Under the pieces are notes generated by a model, which searched no databases, was not told where the DNA came from, and saw only the letters and a program-made list of their open reading frames with translations. From Flexivirga endophytica (GTDB lineage: Bacteria; Actinomycetota; Actinomycetes; Actinomycetales; Dermatophilaceae), in contig NZ_BMHI01000004.1 of NCBI RefSeq assembly GCF_014640635.1, forward strand, positions 372,001-436,000: a stretch of DNA of 64,000 bases. The letters are read 5' to 3'. Both the position numbers and the translations under genes were made by a program. Shown here piece after piece: positions 1 through 7,855 of this stretch. Position 1 is the stretch's first letter. Every line of letters begins with the position of its first letter.

Positions 1-628
1 ACTTCTTCTTCGGGCGCGGCGCCGGCTCGTCCTCGGGCTCGTCCTCGCCCTCTGGTTCGTCGTCGTCGGACGGCTCGGCCTCGTCCTCTGGTTCGTCGTC
101 AGGTTCGGCCTCGTCGGACGGCTCGTCCTCGTCCTCGTCCTCAGGTTCGGCCTCGTCGGACGGCTCGTACTCGTCCTCGTCTTCGGCCTCGTCGGACGGC
201 TCGTCCTCGTCCTCGTCTTCGGCCTCGTCGGACGGCTCGTCCTCGTACTCGTCGTCATACTCGTCCGTGCCTTGGTCCTCCTCATCGGAGTCCTCGTCCT
301 CCGACCCGTTGACGACCTCGCCTTCCACGACGTCTCGACCGGAGTCGCGCAGGGACTGCGTGACGTGTTCGAGCTGCGTGGTTGCGGTCGCCAACGCGGC
401 TGCCTTCGCGGCCTCCACCAACCTGCCGGTGATCTGTCCCTGGAGCTGCTTGAGCTCAGGATTGTTCTCCACCAGCTTCGAGCCCTGCTTGAGCAGCGCC
501 TGCGGGTTGGTGGCGATCCGCTGGCCGGCCAGCATGCTTCCGAGGGCGATGGCCAGTTTGAGCTTTCCGGTTTTGCCGAGCAGATATCCGCTGGCCACGC
601 CGACGGCGATCTTGGTCTTTGCGCTCAT
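1..628 (-). CDS. Acidic-tailed protein, possibly gas-vesicle-cluster associated (C-terminus cut by window edge)
   Basis: The frame is open from ATG at 628 (GGAG ribosome site just upstream) to the window edge, at least 209 codons. The N-terminal ~30 residues (MSAKTKIAVGVASGYLLGKT...) form a Gly/Ala-rich hydrophobic segment, followed by a helical part to about residue 100. The rest is extremely acidic, built of 12-residue units around EPSDEAEDEDED, and then turns basic (PAPRPKKK) at the edge. The N-terminus recalls small proteins encoded in actinobacterial gas vesicle clusters, sometimes annotated 'DNA primase'. That link is from memory and the neighbouring genes lie outside the window. The start resembles that of the YtxH-like protein at 6846-7109. 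Confidence 0.65.
   Translation of the reverse strand, partial: MSAKTKIAVGVASGYLLGKTGKLKLAIALGSMLAGQRIATNPQALLKQGSKLVENNPELKQLQGQITGRLVEAAKAAALATATTQLEHVTQSLRDSGRDVVEGEVVNGSEDEDSDEEDQGTDEYDDEYEDEPSDEAEDEDEDEPSDEAEDEDEYEPSDEAEPEDEDEDEPSDEAEPDDEPEDEAEPSDDDEPEGEDEPEDEPAPRPKKK
97..256 (-). repeat. 36-bp tandem repeat coding for the acidic tail
   Basis: Imperfect tandem copies of a unit cggcctcgtcggacggctcg plus a run of cctcgt. Each copy encodes about 12 Asp/Glu-rich residues of the protein at 1-628. Copies differ by a few bases and by small in-frame indels, as expected of replication slippage. Confidence 0.7.
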
Positions 629-1089
629 CGTCTCCTCGATCCTTGTCATTCATCGCACCCACGCGGTGTCAATGGTGTTTTCCGAACGACGGTTGTCCGT
701 TCCGCCGCACACAGCTCTGGACCTTCCATACCCAGCCGCGTCCGCAACTACACGTCCCGTCGAACGCACTGTCTTCAGCTGAAGGCGAGCCTGGCCGCGT
801 CGACCGGCCGGTCGCGGGGTGTGGAGATCGCCCGGAGGGACGTGGTGTCTCGGGAGAGGTCGCGAGATCCAATAATCGATTGGTACGACTGACGATTCAC
901 CGCAAGGATGTAAACCTCCACGGGCGCGCTGGAGACGCCTTCGCTGGTTCACAGGCCTCTTCGGCCGTCAACCACCCCGACGTGTATGACGGACGGCGAG
1001 CGGCGTAGCTCAGGGGTCAGCGGGCGAGAAGGCCGACAACGGTGTTCAGCACTGCCCGGGCAACGGGGAGCTCTCGGCTCCGAGGCGTT
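629..1089. other. Intergenic region, 461 bp, no convincing gene
   Basis: It lies between the GAF-ANTAR gene (1090-1851) and the acidic-tailed gene (1-628), both on the minus strand. ORFs here have no recognisable product. It contains an AT-richer patch around 870-925 and a minus-strand TTGACA at 672-667, about 40 bp before the start at 628. The matching -10 box is weak, so this is only a possible promoter. Confidence 0.4.
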
Positions 1090-1851
1090 CTACCGACTTC
1101 TGTCGGTGGCCGGCACGTCTCCGGCACTGAGGACCTGTGCGGCGGTCAGGGTGCCGTCGGCGAGCTGGGCGGCAACCTGGGACAAGCGGCTCTGAGTGCG
1201 ACGGGCGTAGGCACGCAATGAGCGGAATGCGTGGTCCATGTCGGTCGCGCCCGAGGCGGATAGGATGCCCTTGGCCTGCTCGACGATGAGGCGGCTGCTG
1301 AGCGCTCCTTCGAGTTGGGTGACCAGGACACTGCGGTGGTGGATCGCCCGCTCGGACAGGATGCCGATCGTTGCCACGTCCGCCAGTGCCCGCGCGACGC
1401 CCAGGTCGGCGTCGGGCATGGCTCCGGTGCGAGTGCGGAAAAGGTTCATTGCGCCGATGATTTCGTCGCGAAGTCGCATCGGGACGGCGTCCACGGCGCG
1501 GAAGTCCTGTTCCGCGGCTGCCGGCACGAAGCGTGGCCACTGCTCGGCGCGTTCTGTCAGGTCGGGGACCGACACCGGCTCCCCGGAGCTGACGCAGTCG
1601 ACGCAGGGTCCCTCGTTGGCCTGTTGCTGGAAGAGCTCCAGCAATCGCGTGTGTTCACTCGTGGAGGCCATCACCCGCAGCCCGCCGCGGGGGTCGACCA
1701 GGAGGATGCCGGCCGCGTCGGCGCGCAGCAACTCCGCGCAGTGCTCGACGAGGTCCTGGAGCAGGTCGGTGATGTCGTAGTCGCTGACGAGGGTGTCGGA
1801 CAGCCCCACGAACGCCCGCACGAGCTGCTTTTCGCGATCTGGTGTAGTCAT
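1090..1851 (-). CDS. GAF-ANTAR domain regulator
   Basis: 253 aa. A GAF sensor domain covers roughly residues 15-165 and an ANTAR RNA-binding domain about 175-240 (LIVEQAKGILSASG, RLSQVAAQL). ANTAR proteins are antiterminators that bind paired hexanucleotide-loop hairpins in nascent RNA; the signal for this GAF domain is unknown. The start at 1851 (MTTPDREKQ) is chosen because AGGAGA precedes it; an upstream ATG at 1872 lacks this. It is the last of three consecutive minus-strand ANTAR genes (1090-3197). Confidence 0.85.
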   Translation of the reverse strand: MTTPDREKQLVRAFVGLSDTLVSDYDITDLLQDLVEHCAELLRADAAGILLVDPRGGLRVMASTSEHTRLLELFQQQANEGPCVDCVSSGEPVSVPDLTERAEQWPRFVPAAAEQDFRAVDAVPMRLRDEIIGAMNLFRTRTGAMPDADLGVARALADVATIGILSERAIHHRSVLVTQLEGALSSRLIVEQAKGILSASGATDMDHAFRSLRAYARRTQSRLSQVAAQLADGTLTAAQVLSAGDVPATDRSR

Positions 1852-1939
1852 GGCGTCTCCTGTGCATCCCACCGGTGCAGGTTCGTCTTCGAGTCTAGAT
1901 GTGCGTCCTGTCGTGACCTTTTGCTCATGGAGTCGTCTG

Positions 1940-2674
1940 TCACGGTGGGTCCGGGTCGTCGGCTTGCAGGACGAGACGGCGCGCGACGATGTCGGCGGAC
2001 ACGTCCTCCAGGGTGCGGCCGTGCGCGAAGGCGTGCGCGCGAAGGCGAGCGAACGCTACCGCAGAGGTGACACCGCCGAGCTGGACCATGGACATGCCGG
2101 TGGCCTGGTGGACCGCGTGGCTGCCGGGGACACCGTCGCCGAGCCATGCGCCGTCCTGGCCGTCCAACAGGGTGTTGTCCTCGCCGACCTGGGTAAGTGC
2201 AGCCGCGAGAACGTCCGCGGCTCCTAAGGCGAATGCCAGCTCTTCACGGTCCAGCTCGCCGGTGTCTCGCCGGTAGCACAACACCATCCCGATCACGGTC
2301 ACGCCGAGTCGCATCGGAAAGGCGAACAGGGCCGCGACCGGCTCGCCGGCCAGTCGGTCGGTCAACCCCGGCCACGCCGCCTGCCACGCCGCGTCACTCA
2401 GGTCCGGGACCAGTACCGGTCGAGCAGCTGTGAACGCGTCCAGGCTGGGGCCGTCCCCGACGATGTGTTGCGCCTGCTCGACGGCCGTGATCACCTCGTC
2501 GGTGGCGGCCAAGGTATGCCGTTGCGCGTCGGGAGTCATCAGCGTGACAGCGGCGCCGTCTCCAGGCAACGCGCGCGAAGCCACCTCGGCGACAGTGGTC
2601 GCCGTCGTCGGGCCGCCAACATCGGCTCGCAGCGCCGCGGCGAGAGCGGCACGAAGCCGGCTCAGGTCACCCAT
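1940..2674 (-). CDS. GAF-ANTAR domain regulator
   Basis: 244 aa. An N-terminal GAF-like region (about 20-165) is followed by a C-terminal ANTAR segment (about 185-235: VHQATGMSMVQLGG, ARLRAHAFAHGRTL). This ANTAR variant, with HQATG in place of EQAKG, is common in actinobacterial GAF-ANTAR proteins and probably binds RNA in the same way. It lies 88 bp upstream of the other GAF-ANTAR gene in the same direction, so the two may be co-transcribed. The exact start is uncertain because no strong ribosome site is visible. Confidence 0.8.
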   Translation of the reverse strand: MGDLSRLRAALAAALRADVGGPTTATTVAEVASRALPGDGAAVTLMTPDAQRHTLAATDEVITAVEQAQHIVGDGPSLDAFTAARPVLVPDLSDAAWQAAWPGLTDRLAGEPVAALFAFPMRLGVTVIGMVLCYRRDTGELDREELAFALGAADVLAAALTQVGEDNTLLDGQDGAWLGDGVPGSHAVHQATGMSMVQLGGVTSAVAFARLRAHAFAHGRTLEDVSADIVARRLVLQADDPDPP

Positions 2675-2828
2675 CGCGGTGGCACCTGTCCGGCAACGCG
2701 GGTGTCCATGACCTCTCCCATCCGCCGATCATCGGCCGTGGAATCGGGGGCCTGCCGCCCGGGCACCACTGCGCTCGACTCTACGCGGCCGGGTGCGGCG
2801 CGATGGTGCAGGCACGCCCGGCCAGCAA

Positions 2829-3197
2829 TCATCGGCTGCGATCTGCGGCGGCTTCCGACGTGGGTGGGGCGGGGGCGAGTTGGTCCAGCACGTGTGCAAG
2901 GACGGGATCTGCGCCCGGGTCCGGCCGCTGGTGGCCGCAGCTCACCTCGCACACCAGCGCGGCGACCTCGCGGACCTTGATGTTGGTGTCTTGTGAGACA
3001 CGGTCGAGCACGGCGAACGCCGTCTCGGCGTCAACTCTGAACTGCCGCATCACGACACCCTTGGCTTGCTCTATCACCGGCAGGCTGAGCAAGGCACGCT
3101 GCAGGTCACAGATCTGCGCTTGCAGTGCTGTCGTGTCCGCCGCCGTGGCCCCATCGTCATCGGTCGGGAACGGGACGACATTGGAATGAGGCGTCAG
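2829..3197 (-). CDS. ANTAR domain protein, probable CTG start
   Basis: The ANTAR core is clear (LPVIEQAKGVVMRQFRVDAE, SQDTNIKVREVAALV). The reading frame continues upstream through TPHSNVVPFPTDD, which matches the N-terminal style of stand-alone ANTAR proteins. The only in-frame initiator placed correctly after a perfect AGGAGG (3211-3206) is CTG at 3197, 8 nt downstream, giving 122 aa; an in-frame TAG lies just beyond. A shorter start at TTG 3092 would leave no ribosome site and lose the leader. There is no GAF domain, so a partner protein may provide sensing. Confidence 0.75.
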   Translation of the reverse strand: MTPHSNVVPFPTDDDGATAADTTALQAQICDLQRALLSLPVIEQAKGVVMRQFRVDAETAFAVLDRVSQDTNIKVREVAALVCEVSCGHQRPDPGADPVLAHVLDQLAPAPPTSEAAADRSR

Positions 3198-3348
3198 ACG
3201 GGGTACCTCCTACTGGGGATCAACACAGTGGAGCCACCGGGGTCCGGGGTGACCAATCAGTCCAGCATAGCGTTCCTGGCACCTCGTCGACGCTGCCGTC
3301 GTTGACCATCTTGCAGCCGACGACGATGTCACAGGCAATCGTGCGCGA

Positions 3349-3570
3349 TCATCTCAGTCGGCGCCCAGATGCCGACTGGTCCGACCCAATCGCGCGCTTC
3401 TCGTGTTCCTCGGGCCTGCCGACTGCGCCAGGGGTCGGGTTATCCGGCCCGGTCCGGCCACCTCGTCCGTCCGTCAGTCCAGGTGTCGGTGACCTGGGTG
3501 CCTTGGACCGCGTTCTCGAAGTCATGGGTCTCAGGCGCCAGTCTCGAATGTTCTCCGCGGGGAAGTTCAT
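3349..3570 (-). pseudogene. Short ORF with PRC-barrel-like N-terminus, probably a remnant
   Basis: It opens MNFPAENIRDWR after an AAGGA ribosome site. This opening is typical of actinobacterial PRC-barrel stress proteins. The sequence then turns into low-complexity Arg/Pro/Ser text with no barrel domain. The +1 frame reads APETHDFENAVQGTQVTDTW before a stop, so a frameshift plus truncation is likely. It could also be a genuine short ORF of 73 aa. Confidence 0.3.
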
Positions 3571-3706
3571 GATTGAAATCCTTTGCTGCTAGATGCATTC
3601 AGCGTCGTACCCGTTGTCGCGAAACGGGACCGGTGTCGCCGGGACAGGCCGAGCCGCGCACACATCAGCGCACTCATGATCCTCCCGCCGACCAGACCCG
3701 TGAGAC

Positions 3707-3943
3707 TCAGCGCCCGATCTGACGGAAGGCCGCAACCAGGACCGTGACCAGGAAGACCAGCATCATCATCAGATAAGGCGCGGCGCCCCCTTCCCGGATC
3801 GCTGAGGCGCGGGTTCGCCATATGCTGGAGCTGCCGGGTGAATTGGGCCGGGCTGCCGGGGGTGCGCCGGAGCCGACGAACAGCACCGAGCGACACACCC
3901 GGGCGCGGCGCTGCCCCGGTGTGATCGCAGTCCTGGCAGTCAT
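3707..3943 (-). CDS. Small single-pass membrane protein
   Basis: 78 aa. Basic, Pro/Ala-rich N-terminal part, then one predicted membrane helix near the C-terminus (PYLMMMLVFLVTVLVAAF) and a short RQIGR tail. A purine-rich AAGAGGTAGG stretch lies just upstream of the ATG. I do not recognise a family. The overlapping ORF at 3567-3896 has no hydrophobic segment and looks like a shadow. Confidence 0.4.
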   Translation of the reverse strand: MTARTAITPGQRRARVCRSVLFVGSGAPPAARPNSPGSSSIWRTRASAIREGGAAPYLMMMLVFLVTVLVAAFRQIGR

Positions 3944-4080
3944 GTCCTACCTCTTACCCAGTGACCGGCGCATCACACCCCGGCCTGAACGACATCGAGG
4001 GCTTCCTGCCTCCGGTAGCGCCAGTGACCCGGTCTGATGTCGCGAGATTCGTAGCGCCCATCCGTGGGTAGAGCAAGCTC

Positions 4081-4512
4081 ATGGCATTGATATCCAGTAC
4101 AGGATTTGCTCATGTGCGGCTGACGGTGACCGACATCGGCCGGTCGAAGGCGTTCTACGACCAGGTGTTCGGGTGGCCGGTGGCCATCGACGCTTCCGAC
4201 CAGGTCGACGAGCCGGGGGTGAGGACCTCCCAGGAGAAGTTCTATGGCGGCACGATCTATCAGACCCCGCAGGGAACCCTGTTCGGGTTGCGCCCGGTCG
4301 GAGCCGATGGCTTTGACCCCGGCCGCACCGGTCTGGATCATGTCAGCTTCTTGGTGGAGTCCCGAACCGACCTGCAAACGGCGGCGGATGCGCTGGACGG
4401 CGCCGGCATCGAGCACGGGCAGGTCCGCGATCTGCCGGATGCGGGCTTGTCGATCCTGTCCTTTCAGGACCCGGACAACATCAACATCGAGCTGACCGCA
4501 CCGTTGAGCTGA
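4081..4512 (+). CDS. VOC (glyoxalase/bleomycin-resistance fold) family protein
   Basis: 143 aa, the usual length of a single VOC protein. It contains FAHVRLTVTDIGRSKAFYDQ at the first beta-alpha unit and LDHVSFLVESRTDLQTAADAL at the second, ending FQDPDNINIELTAP. His in HVRL, His in DHVSF and Glu in NIELT fit the metal-binding pattern of the family. The substrate cannot be told. It stands alone, 127 bp before the secreted-protein/sortase pair. Confidence 0.85.
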   Translation: MALISSTGFAHVRLTVTDIGRSKAFYDQVFGWPVAIDASDQVDEPGVRTSQEKFYGGTIYQTPQGTLFGLRPVGADGFDPGRTGLDHVSFLVESRTDLQTAADALDGAGIEHGQVRDLPDAGLSILSFQDPDNINIELTAPLS

Positions 4513-4639
4513 GCAGCGCCCAGGTTTCTCCCGGCAAAACCACGGGTAGGAGCCTGCGGGGTTGCCAGCTGGCGCCTCGGCAGATGACCCGGTGGAGCGA
4601 CCGCCGCGTCGGCCCTGAGGGGAGAAAGAGGCACAGGTT

Positions 4640-5311
4640 ATGCAGACGAAGGCGAAGCTCATGGTATCGGCCGTGCCGGTTGCCGCGTGTGTGGCCGCGC
4701 TCGGAATGGGTGCGGGAGCACCGCCCGCCCACGCCGCCGGAAACGACAGCTATCAGGCGAAGTTGGCACCGGTGCCGATGAATACTCCGTCCGGCGCGGC
4801 GTCGGGGAATCTGATGCTCACGATCAACGGTGACCAGGCGACGGTCAGCGAGACCGTGTCCGGTCTCGCGCCGAAACTGCCGACGGACAAGAAGACGTTG
4901 TCCTCGCTCGGGATCCCGGCGGCGTTCGCGGGTAAGCCGTTCCCGCACGTGCAGCACGTCCACATCAACGGCCAGGACAGTTGCCCGACCTCCTCGGACG
5001 ACAAGAACGGTGACGGCGTCATCAGCACCGTGGAGGGGCAGCCGGCCTACGGCAAGATCGGCACGACCTTGTCGCTCAAGGGTGACACCAGCGCCAAGAC
5101 CGCTACCGATGTGACGGTCGCTCCCGGTGGTGGCAGCTTCACCTACAAGCGCACGTTCACCTTGAACGCGGACACCATGTCGGCGATCAAGAACAACAAG
5201 GCAGTGATCGTCGTGCGCGGGCTGAACCCGGCCACCGCGCCGAAGGCGTCGCTGTCCACTCCGAACGAGCTGGGTGCGACGCTGCCGGGGCGAGCAAGAA
5301 GCTCGCCCTGA
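4640..5311 (+). CDS. Secreted CHRD-like surface protein, frame broken near its C-terminus
   Basis: Signal peptide with cleavage near PAHA-AGND (residues ~1-32). The mature part resembles CHRD-type beta-sandwich proteins (GNLMLTINGDQATVSETVSG, HVQHVHINGQ, acidic DDKNGDGVI). As read it ends after 223 aa in LPGRARSSP. One extra base in the GGGG run at 5287-5290 would join it to a further ~75 residues that carry a sortase-type tail (5291-5517). It is followed directly by a sortase gene, so the full product is probably a wall- or membrane-attached protein. The break may be a real mutation, a phase-variable G-tract or a sequence error. Confidence 0.75.
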   Translation: MQTKAKLMVSAVPVAACVAALGMGAGAPPAHAAGNDSYQAKLAPVPMNTPSGAASGNLMLTINGDQATVSETVSGLAPKLPTDKKTLSSLGIPAAFAGKPFPHVQHVHINGQDSCPTSSDDKNGDGVISTVEGQPAYGKIGTTLSLKGDTSAKTATDVTVAPGGGSFTYKRTFTLNADTMSAIKNNKAVIVVRGLNPATAPKASLSTPNELGATLPGRARSSP

Positions 5312-5517
5312 TCGGTACTGCCCCTGCACTGTGCGGCAAGCTGGCCCCATCTCAGATGACCAGCATGCCGACAGGGGGAGTGCAGACCGGTGGTGGCAGC
5401 ACCTCGGGCACCCAAGACCTGGGTCTGTTCTACGGGGCCGGCGCCCTGCTGCTCGGTGCGGGAGCGGTGCTGACGGTCCGTCGCCGCTACGGCAAGCAGC
5501 ACGGAACATCCTGCTGA
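5291..5517 (+). pseudogene. Out-of-frame C-terminus of the secreted protein (sorting tail)
   Basis: Read in the +1 frame after the G-run at 5287-5290, the sequence continues ASKKLALIGTAPALCG and then MPTGGVQTGGGSTSG. A membrane helix (LGLFYGAGALLLGAGAVLTV) and RRRYGK follow, with TGA at 5515-5517. This is the tripartite layout of a sortase substrate: a motif near MPTGG, a hydrophobic helix and a basic end. The sortase starts 10 bp later. Confidence 0.6.
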
Positions 5518-5527
5518 CGATCCCGGC

Positions 5528-6262
5528 ATGAATGCCGACACACCCGGTCACCACGGTCGACGCTGGGCGGCAGTGGCGGCCGGGATGCTCGTCATCGCAG
5601 CGGTGGTGTTGGTGGTCATCGGCGTCCGCGGTCAGGTGCACGCTGCCACGCCGCCCACGTCGGCGGCGCACCCGGCCGCCGAGGGAGACCTGCCTGCGCC
5701 GTCGTCGGGCACCTCCTCGCCGGCATCTTCGGCGCCATCGAGTCGGGCTACGGCCAGCCGGTCCACTCCGTCGGTCGTCGGACCCGTGTTGCCCCGGTCG
5801 AAGCCCGTCTCGGTGAGCATTCCCGCTATCGGGATCGAGCACGCCCACTTGGCCGGGTACGGCAGAGACAGTCACGGCGCGATCGCCGTCCCGCCCGCCA
5901 CCGGCGGCGTGCCGCCCGGCTGGTACACCGGATCTCCCACCCCCGGACAACTCGGCCCGTCGGTGATCGTCGGGCACACCGACGCCGCCAAGGACGGGCG
6001 TTCCATCTTCTTCCGACTGGGCGAGCTACGCCCCGGGAACAAGGTCCAGGTCACCCGGGCCGACCACACCGTCGCGACCTTCACGGTCGACAGCCTCGAG
6101 GACTACCCCAAAGCGGCGTTCCCGACCGCCCACGTCTACGGAAACATCAACCACGCAGGACTGCGTCTTATCTCTTGCATCGGCAAATTCGACCGCGCCA
6201 CCGGCCACTACCTGGACAACATCGTTGTCTATGCGCATCTTACGTCGAGTCACCCCGCCTAA
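5528..6262 (+). CDS. Sortase, class F-like
   Basis: 244 aa. One N-terminal membrane anchor (about 15-35), a Ser/Pro/Thr-rich linker, then a sortase domain from about residue 85. Catalytic candidates are His150 in VIVGHTD, Cys217 in RLISCIG and Arg223 in FDRATGHYLDN. The pattern fits the compact single-domain sortases of actinobacteria (class E/F) that attach proteins to the wall. Its likely substrate is the upstream secreted protein, whose sorting tail is out of frame here. Confidence 0.88.
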   Translation: MNADTPGHHGRRWAAVAAGMLVIAAVVLVVIGVRGQVHAATPPTSAAHPAAEGDLPAPSSGTSSPASSAPSSRATASRSTPSVVGPVLPRSKPVSVSIPAIGIEHAHLAGYGRDSHGAIAVPPATGGVPPGWYTGSPTPGQLGPSVIVGHTDAAKDGRSIFFRLGELRPGNKVQVTRADHTVATFTVDSLEDYPKAAFPTAHVYGNINHAGLRLISCIGKFDRATGHYLDNIVVYAHLTSSHPA

Positions 6263-6274
6263 CCCAGCGCCAAG

Positions 6275-6298
6275 GTCCGGCCCGAAGTAAGTCCGGAC
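6275..6298 (+). terminator. Weak hairpin after the sortase gene
   Basis: GTCCGG (6275-6280) pairs with CCGGAC (6293-6298) across a 12-nt loop. It lies between the convergent sortase and DUF3040 genes. The stem is short and has no T-run. Confidence 0.3.
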
Positions 6299-6315
6299 TG
6301 CGCCGCGCCCGCGCG

Positions 6316-6711
6316 TCACTGCCCGTCCGGCGGCACGTGGGTGGCCTTGTGGCGATGCTGCAGGATCGCGAGGTGATAGTGGTGGGCCGCGCGGCGGGCG
6401 CGCAATCGGAGGCGTAACCAGCGGGCCCGCGTGGGGACCGGGAACGGCGCCACGGCGCCGACGCTACAGGTGACCCCGGCCAGCGCCAGAGCCGCGGCCA
6501 CGAACGCCCAGGCGAGGCCGACCGCGCCGCTCAGCGACAAGGCGATCAGGGCGATGAAGCAGACCGCCGCCCCTCCCGCGCGGATCAACCGGACCCGCCG
6601 CGTCCAGCCGTGGCGACGGGTGACCAGCTGCCTCATGAATTCCGGGTCGTCGAGGCACAGGTCGATCATCAGCCGGTGGAACTCGCGCTGCTCCTGCGGG
6701 GTCAGTGCCAT
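6316..6711 (-). CDS. DUF3040-like small membrane protein
   Basis: 131 aa from ATG 6711, which AGGAG precedes (an upstream GTG frame start has none). Opens MALTPQEQREFHRLMIDLCL, the usual opening of DUF3040-type proteins, then two closely spaced membrane helices (about 50-95) and a basic tail. Function unknown; such proteins are common in actinobacterial stress or envelope regions. Confidence 0.7.
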   Translation of the reverse strand: MALTPQEQREFHRLMIDLCLDDPEFMRQLVTRRHGWTRRVRLIRAGGAAVCFIALIALSLSGAVGLAWAFVAAALALAGVTCSVGAVAPFPVPTRARWLRLRLRARRAAHHYHLAILQHRHKATHVPPDGQ

Positions 6712-6845
6712 GACGGACTCCTGTGCTCCATCAGTTCTCACGTCTCGTGAAGCCCCGCCCGCTCGGCGTTCTTGCCGGACGCGCTCGCGGGACTCTCGTT
6801 CGTGTCGTTCGTGTTCTCGCTCGGACGATGCACTTGCTCGTTCAG

Positions 6846-7109
6846 TCAGAGGTCGTCCGGACCGGCCGAATCGGCGGCGTCCGGGGTGTGCTTACCGGTG
6901 GAGCCGCCGAGGTTGCCGGGTAGCTTGCCCGCCACCTGACCTGAGCGGTCCTTGACCTGCCGCGTCGCCTCGAACTTCTTGGCCTGGACTCGTGGGTCGC
7001 TCCACAGCTCGCGGACCTTCGTCTGAATCTGGTCGTACCGTTCCCGGCCTGCCTTGGCACCCAGCACGTAAGCGGCCGCCGCGATGGCGCCCGTGATGAT
7101 CTTGCTCAT
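6846..7109 (-). CDS. YtxH-like small protein
   Basis: 87 aa from ATG 7109 with GGAGAG upstream. MSKIITGAIAAAAYVLGAKAG is a Gly/Ala-rich membrane-associated start as in YtxH family proteins. A helical, charged segment (RYDQIQTKVRELWSDPRVQA) and a disordered acidic end follow. Its opening resembles that of the acidic-tailed protein at the left edge. Function unknown. Confidence 0.7.
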   Translation of the reverse strand: MSKIITGAIAAAAYVLGAKAGRERYDQIQTKVRELWSDPRVQAKKFEATRQVKDRSGQVAGKLPGNLGGSTGKHTPDAADSAGPDDL

Positions 7110-7218
7110 TGTTCTCTCCGGAGGACTGATCGGGTTCCTGTTGCGCCCTGGTGGGGGGAGGTGGCGGCCGGGCCGTTGGTTGCGCGAGGCCGACCACCGC
7201 CATTTCGAGACGATCCGG

Positions 7219-7410
7219 TCAGAGGCCGAGCTTGCCGCCCAGCTCGCCGCCACCGAGCAATTCGCCGGGGTTGATGCCCAGCTTGCCCAACTTGTCGGCG
7301 TGCTCATCGGTGTCGACCTTGTCGGGTAGCTCCTTGTCGGCCTGGTCGGCCTTGTCGCTGTCGCCCTTGGACTTCAGTGCGTCGATGATCTGGCTCTTGT
7401 CGATCTGCAT
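7219..7410 (-). CDS. Small hydrophilic conserved protein
   Basis: 63 aa from ATG 7410 with AAGGA upstream. MQIDKSQIIDALKSKGDSDK, ADKELPDKVDTDEHAD and LGKLGINPGELLGG follow a pattern I have seen in many unnamed actinobacterial proteins. It is highly charged with a Gly-rich end and no signal peptide. It probably belongs to the same stress-protein group as its neighbours; function unknown. Confidence 0.65.
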   Translation of the reverse strand: MQIDKSQIIDALKSKGDSDKADQADKELPDKVDTDEHADKLGKLGINPGELLGGGELGGKLGL

Positions 7411-7855
7411 GTCGTGCGTTCCTTTCTTCGTCGACTTGCGGGTCACCGGGACGTCCTCGGTGACCACGTACTTGGACAGCCGCGCCCGACCGCTCTCGCG
7501 GGTCTGGCGTGCCCACGTCCAGTCGCTTTGCTGTCTCCCAATGGGATTGGTGCTGCGTGGACTGAGGGAACGGTGCCAGGGTCCGGGGCAACACTGCTGC
7601 GAGAACAAGACGTCTGCACGGCGTCAGGTGCTGTAACTACCCCCGGCTGGTGAAGGAAAACGTCACGCGACGATTCCGGGTCTTTCAGCGCCTCGGCCGG
7701 GACGACCCGATCGCCGTTGACCATGCACATGGAGCCGGACCAGTTCGACGCGTAGATTGGATGGCAAGTGCAACGCGGGGGCGGGCCGATGATCGCTGTC
7801 GATCGGCGATGCCTGCGCAGACCGATGAGAACCGAATGAAAGCGAGTTGGTCGCA
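7411..7855. other. Intergenic region, 445 bp, divergent promoters expected
   Basis: It separates the minus-strand small protein at 7219-7410 from the plus-strand GAF-ANTAR gene at 7856. Both must be transcribed from here. I see no clear -35/-10 pair, RNA structure or repeat, and ORFs across it look like shadows. Confidence 0.4.
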
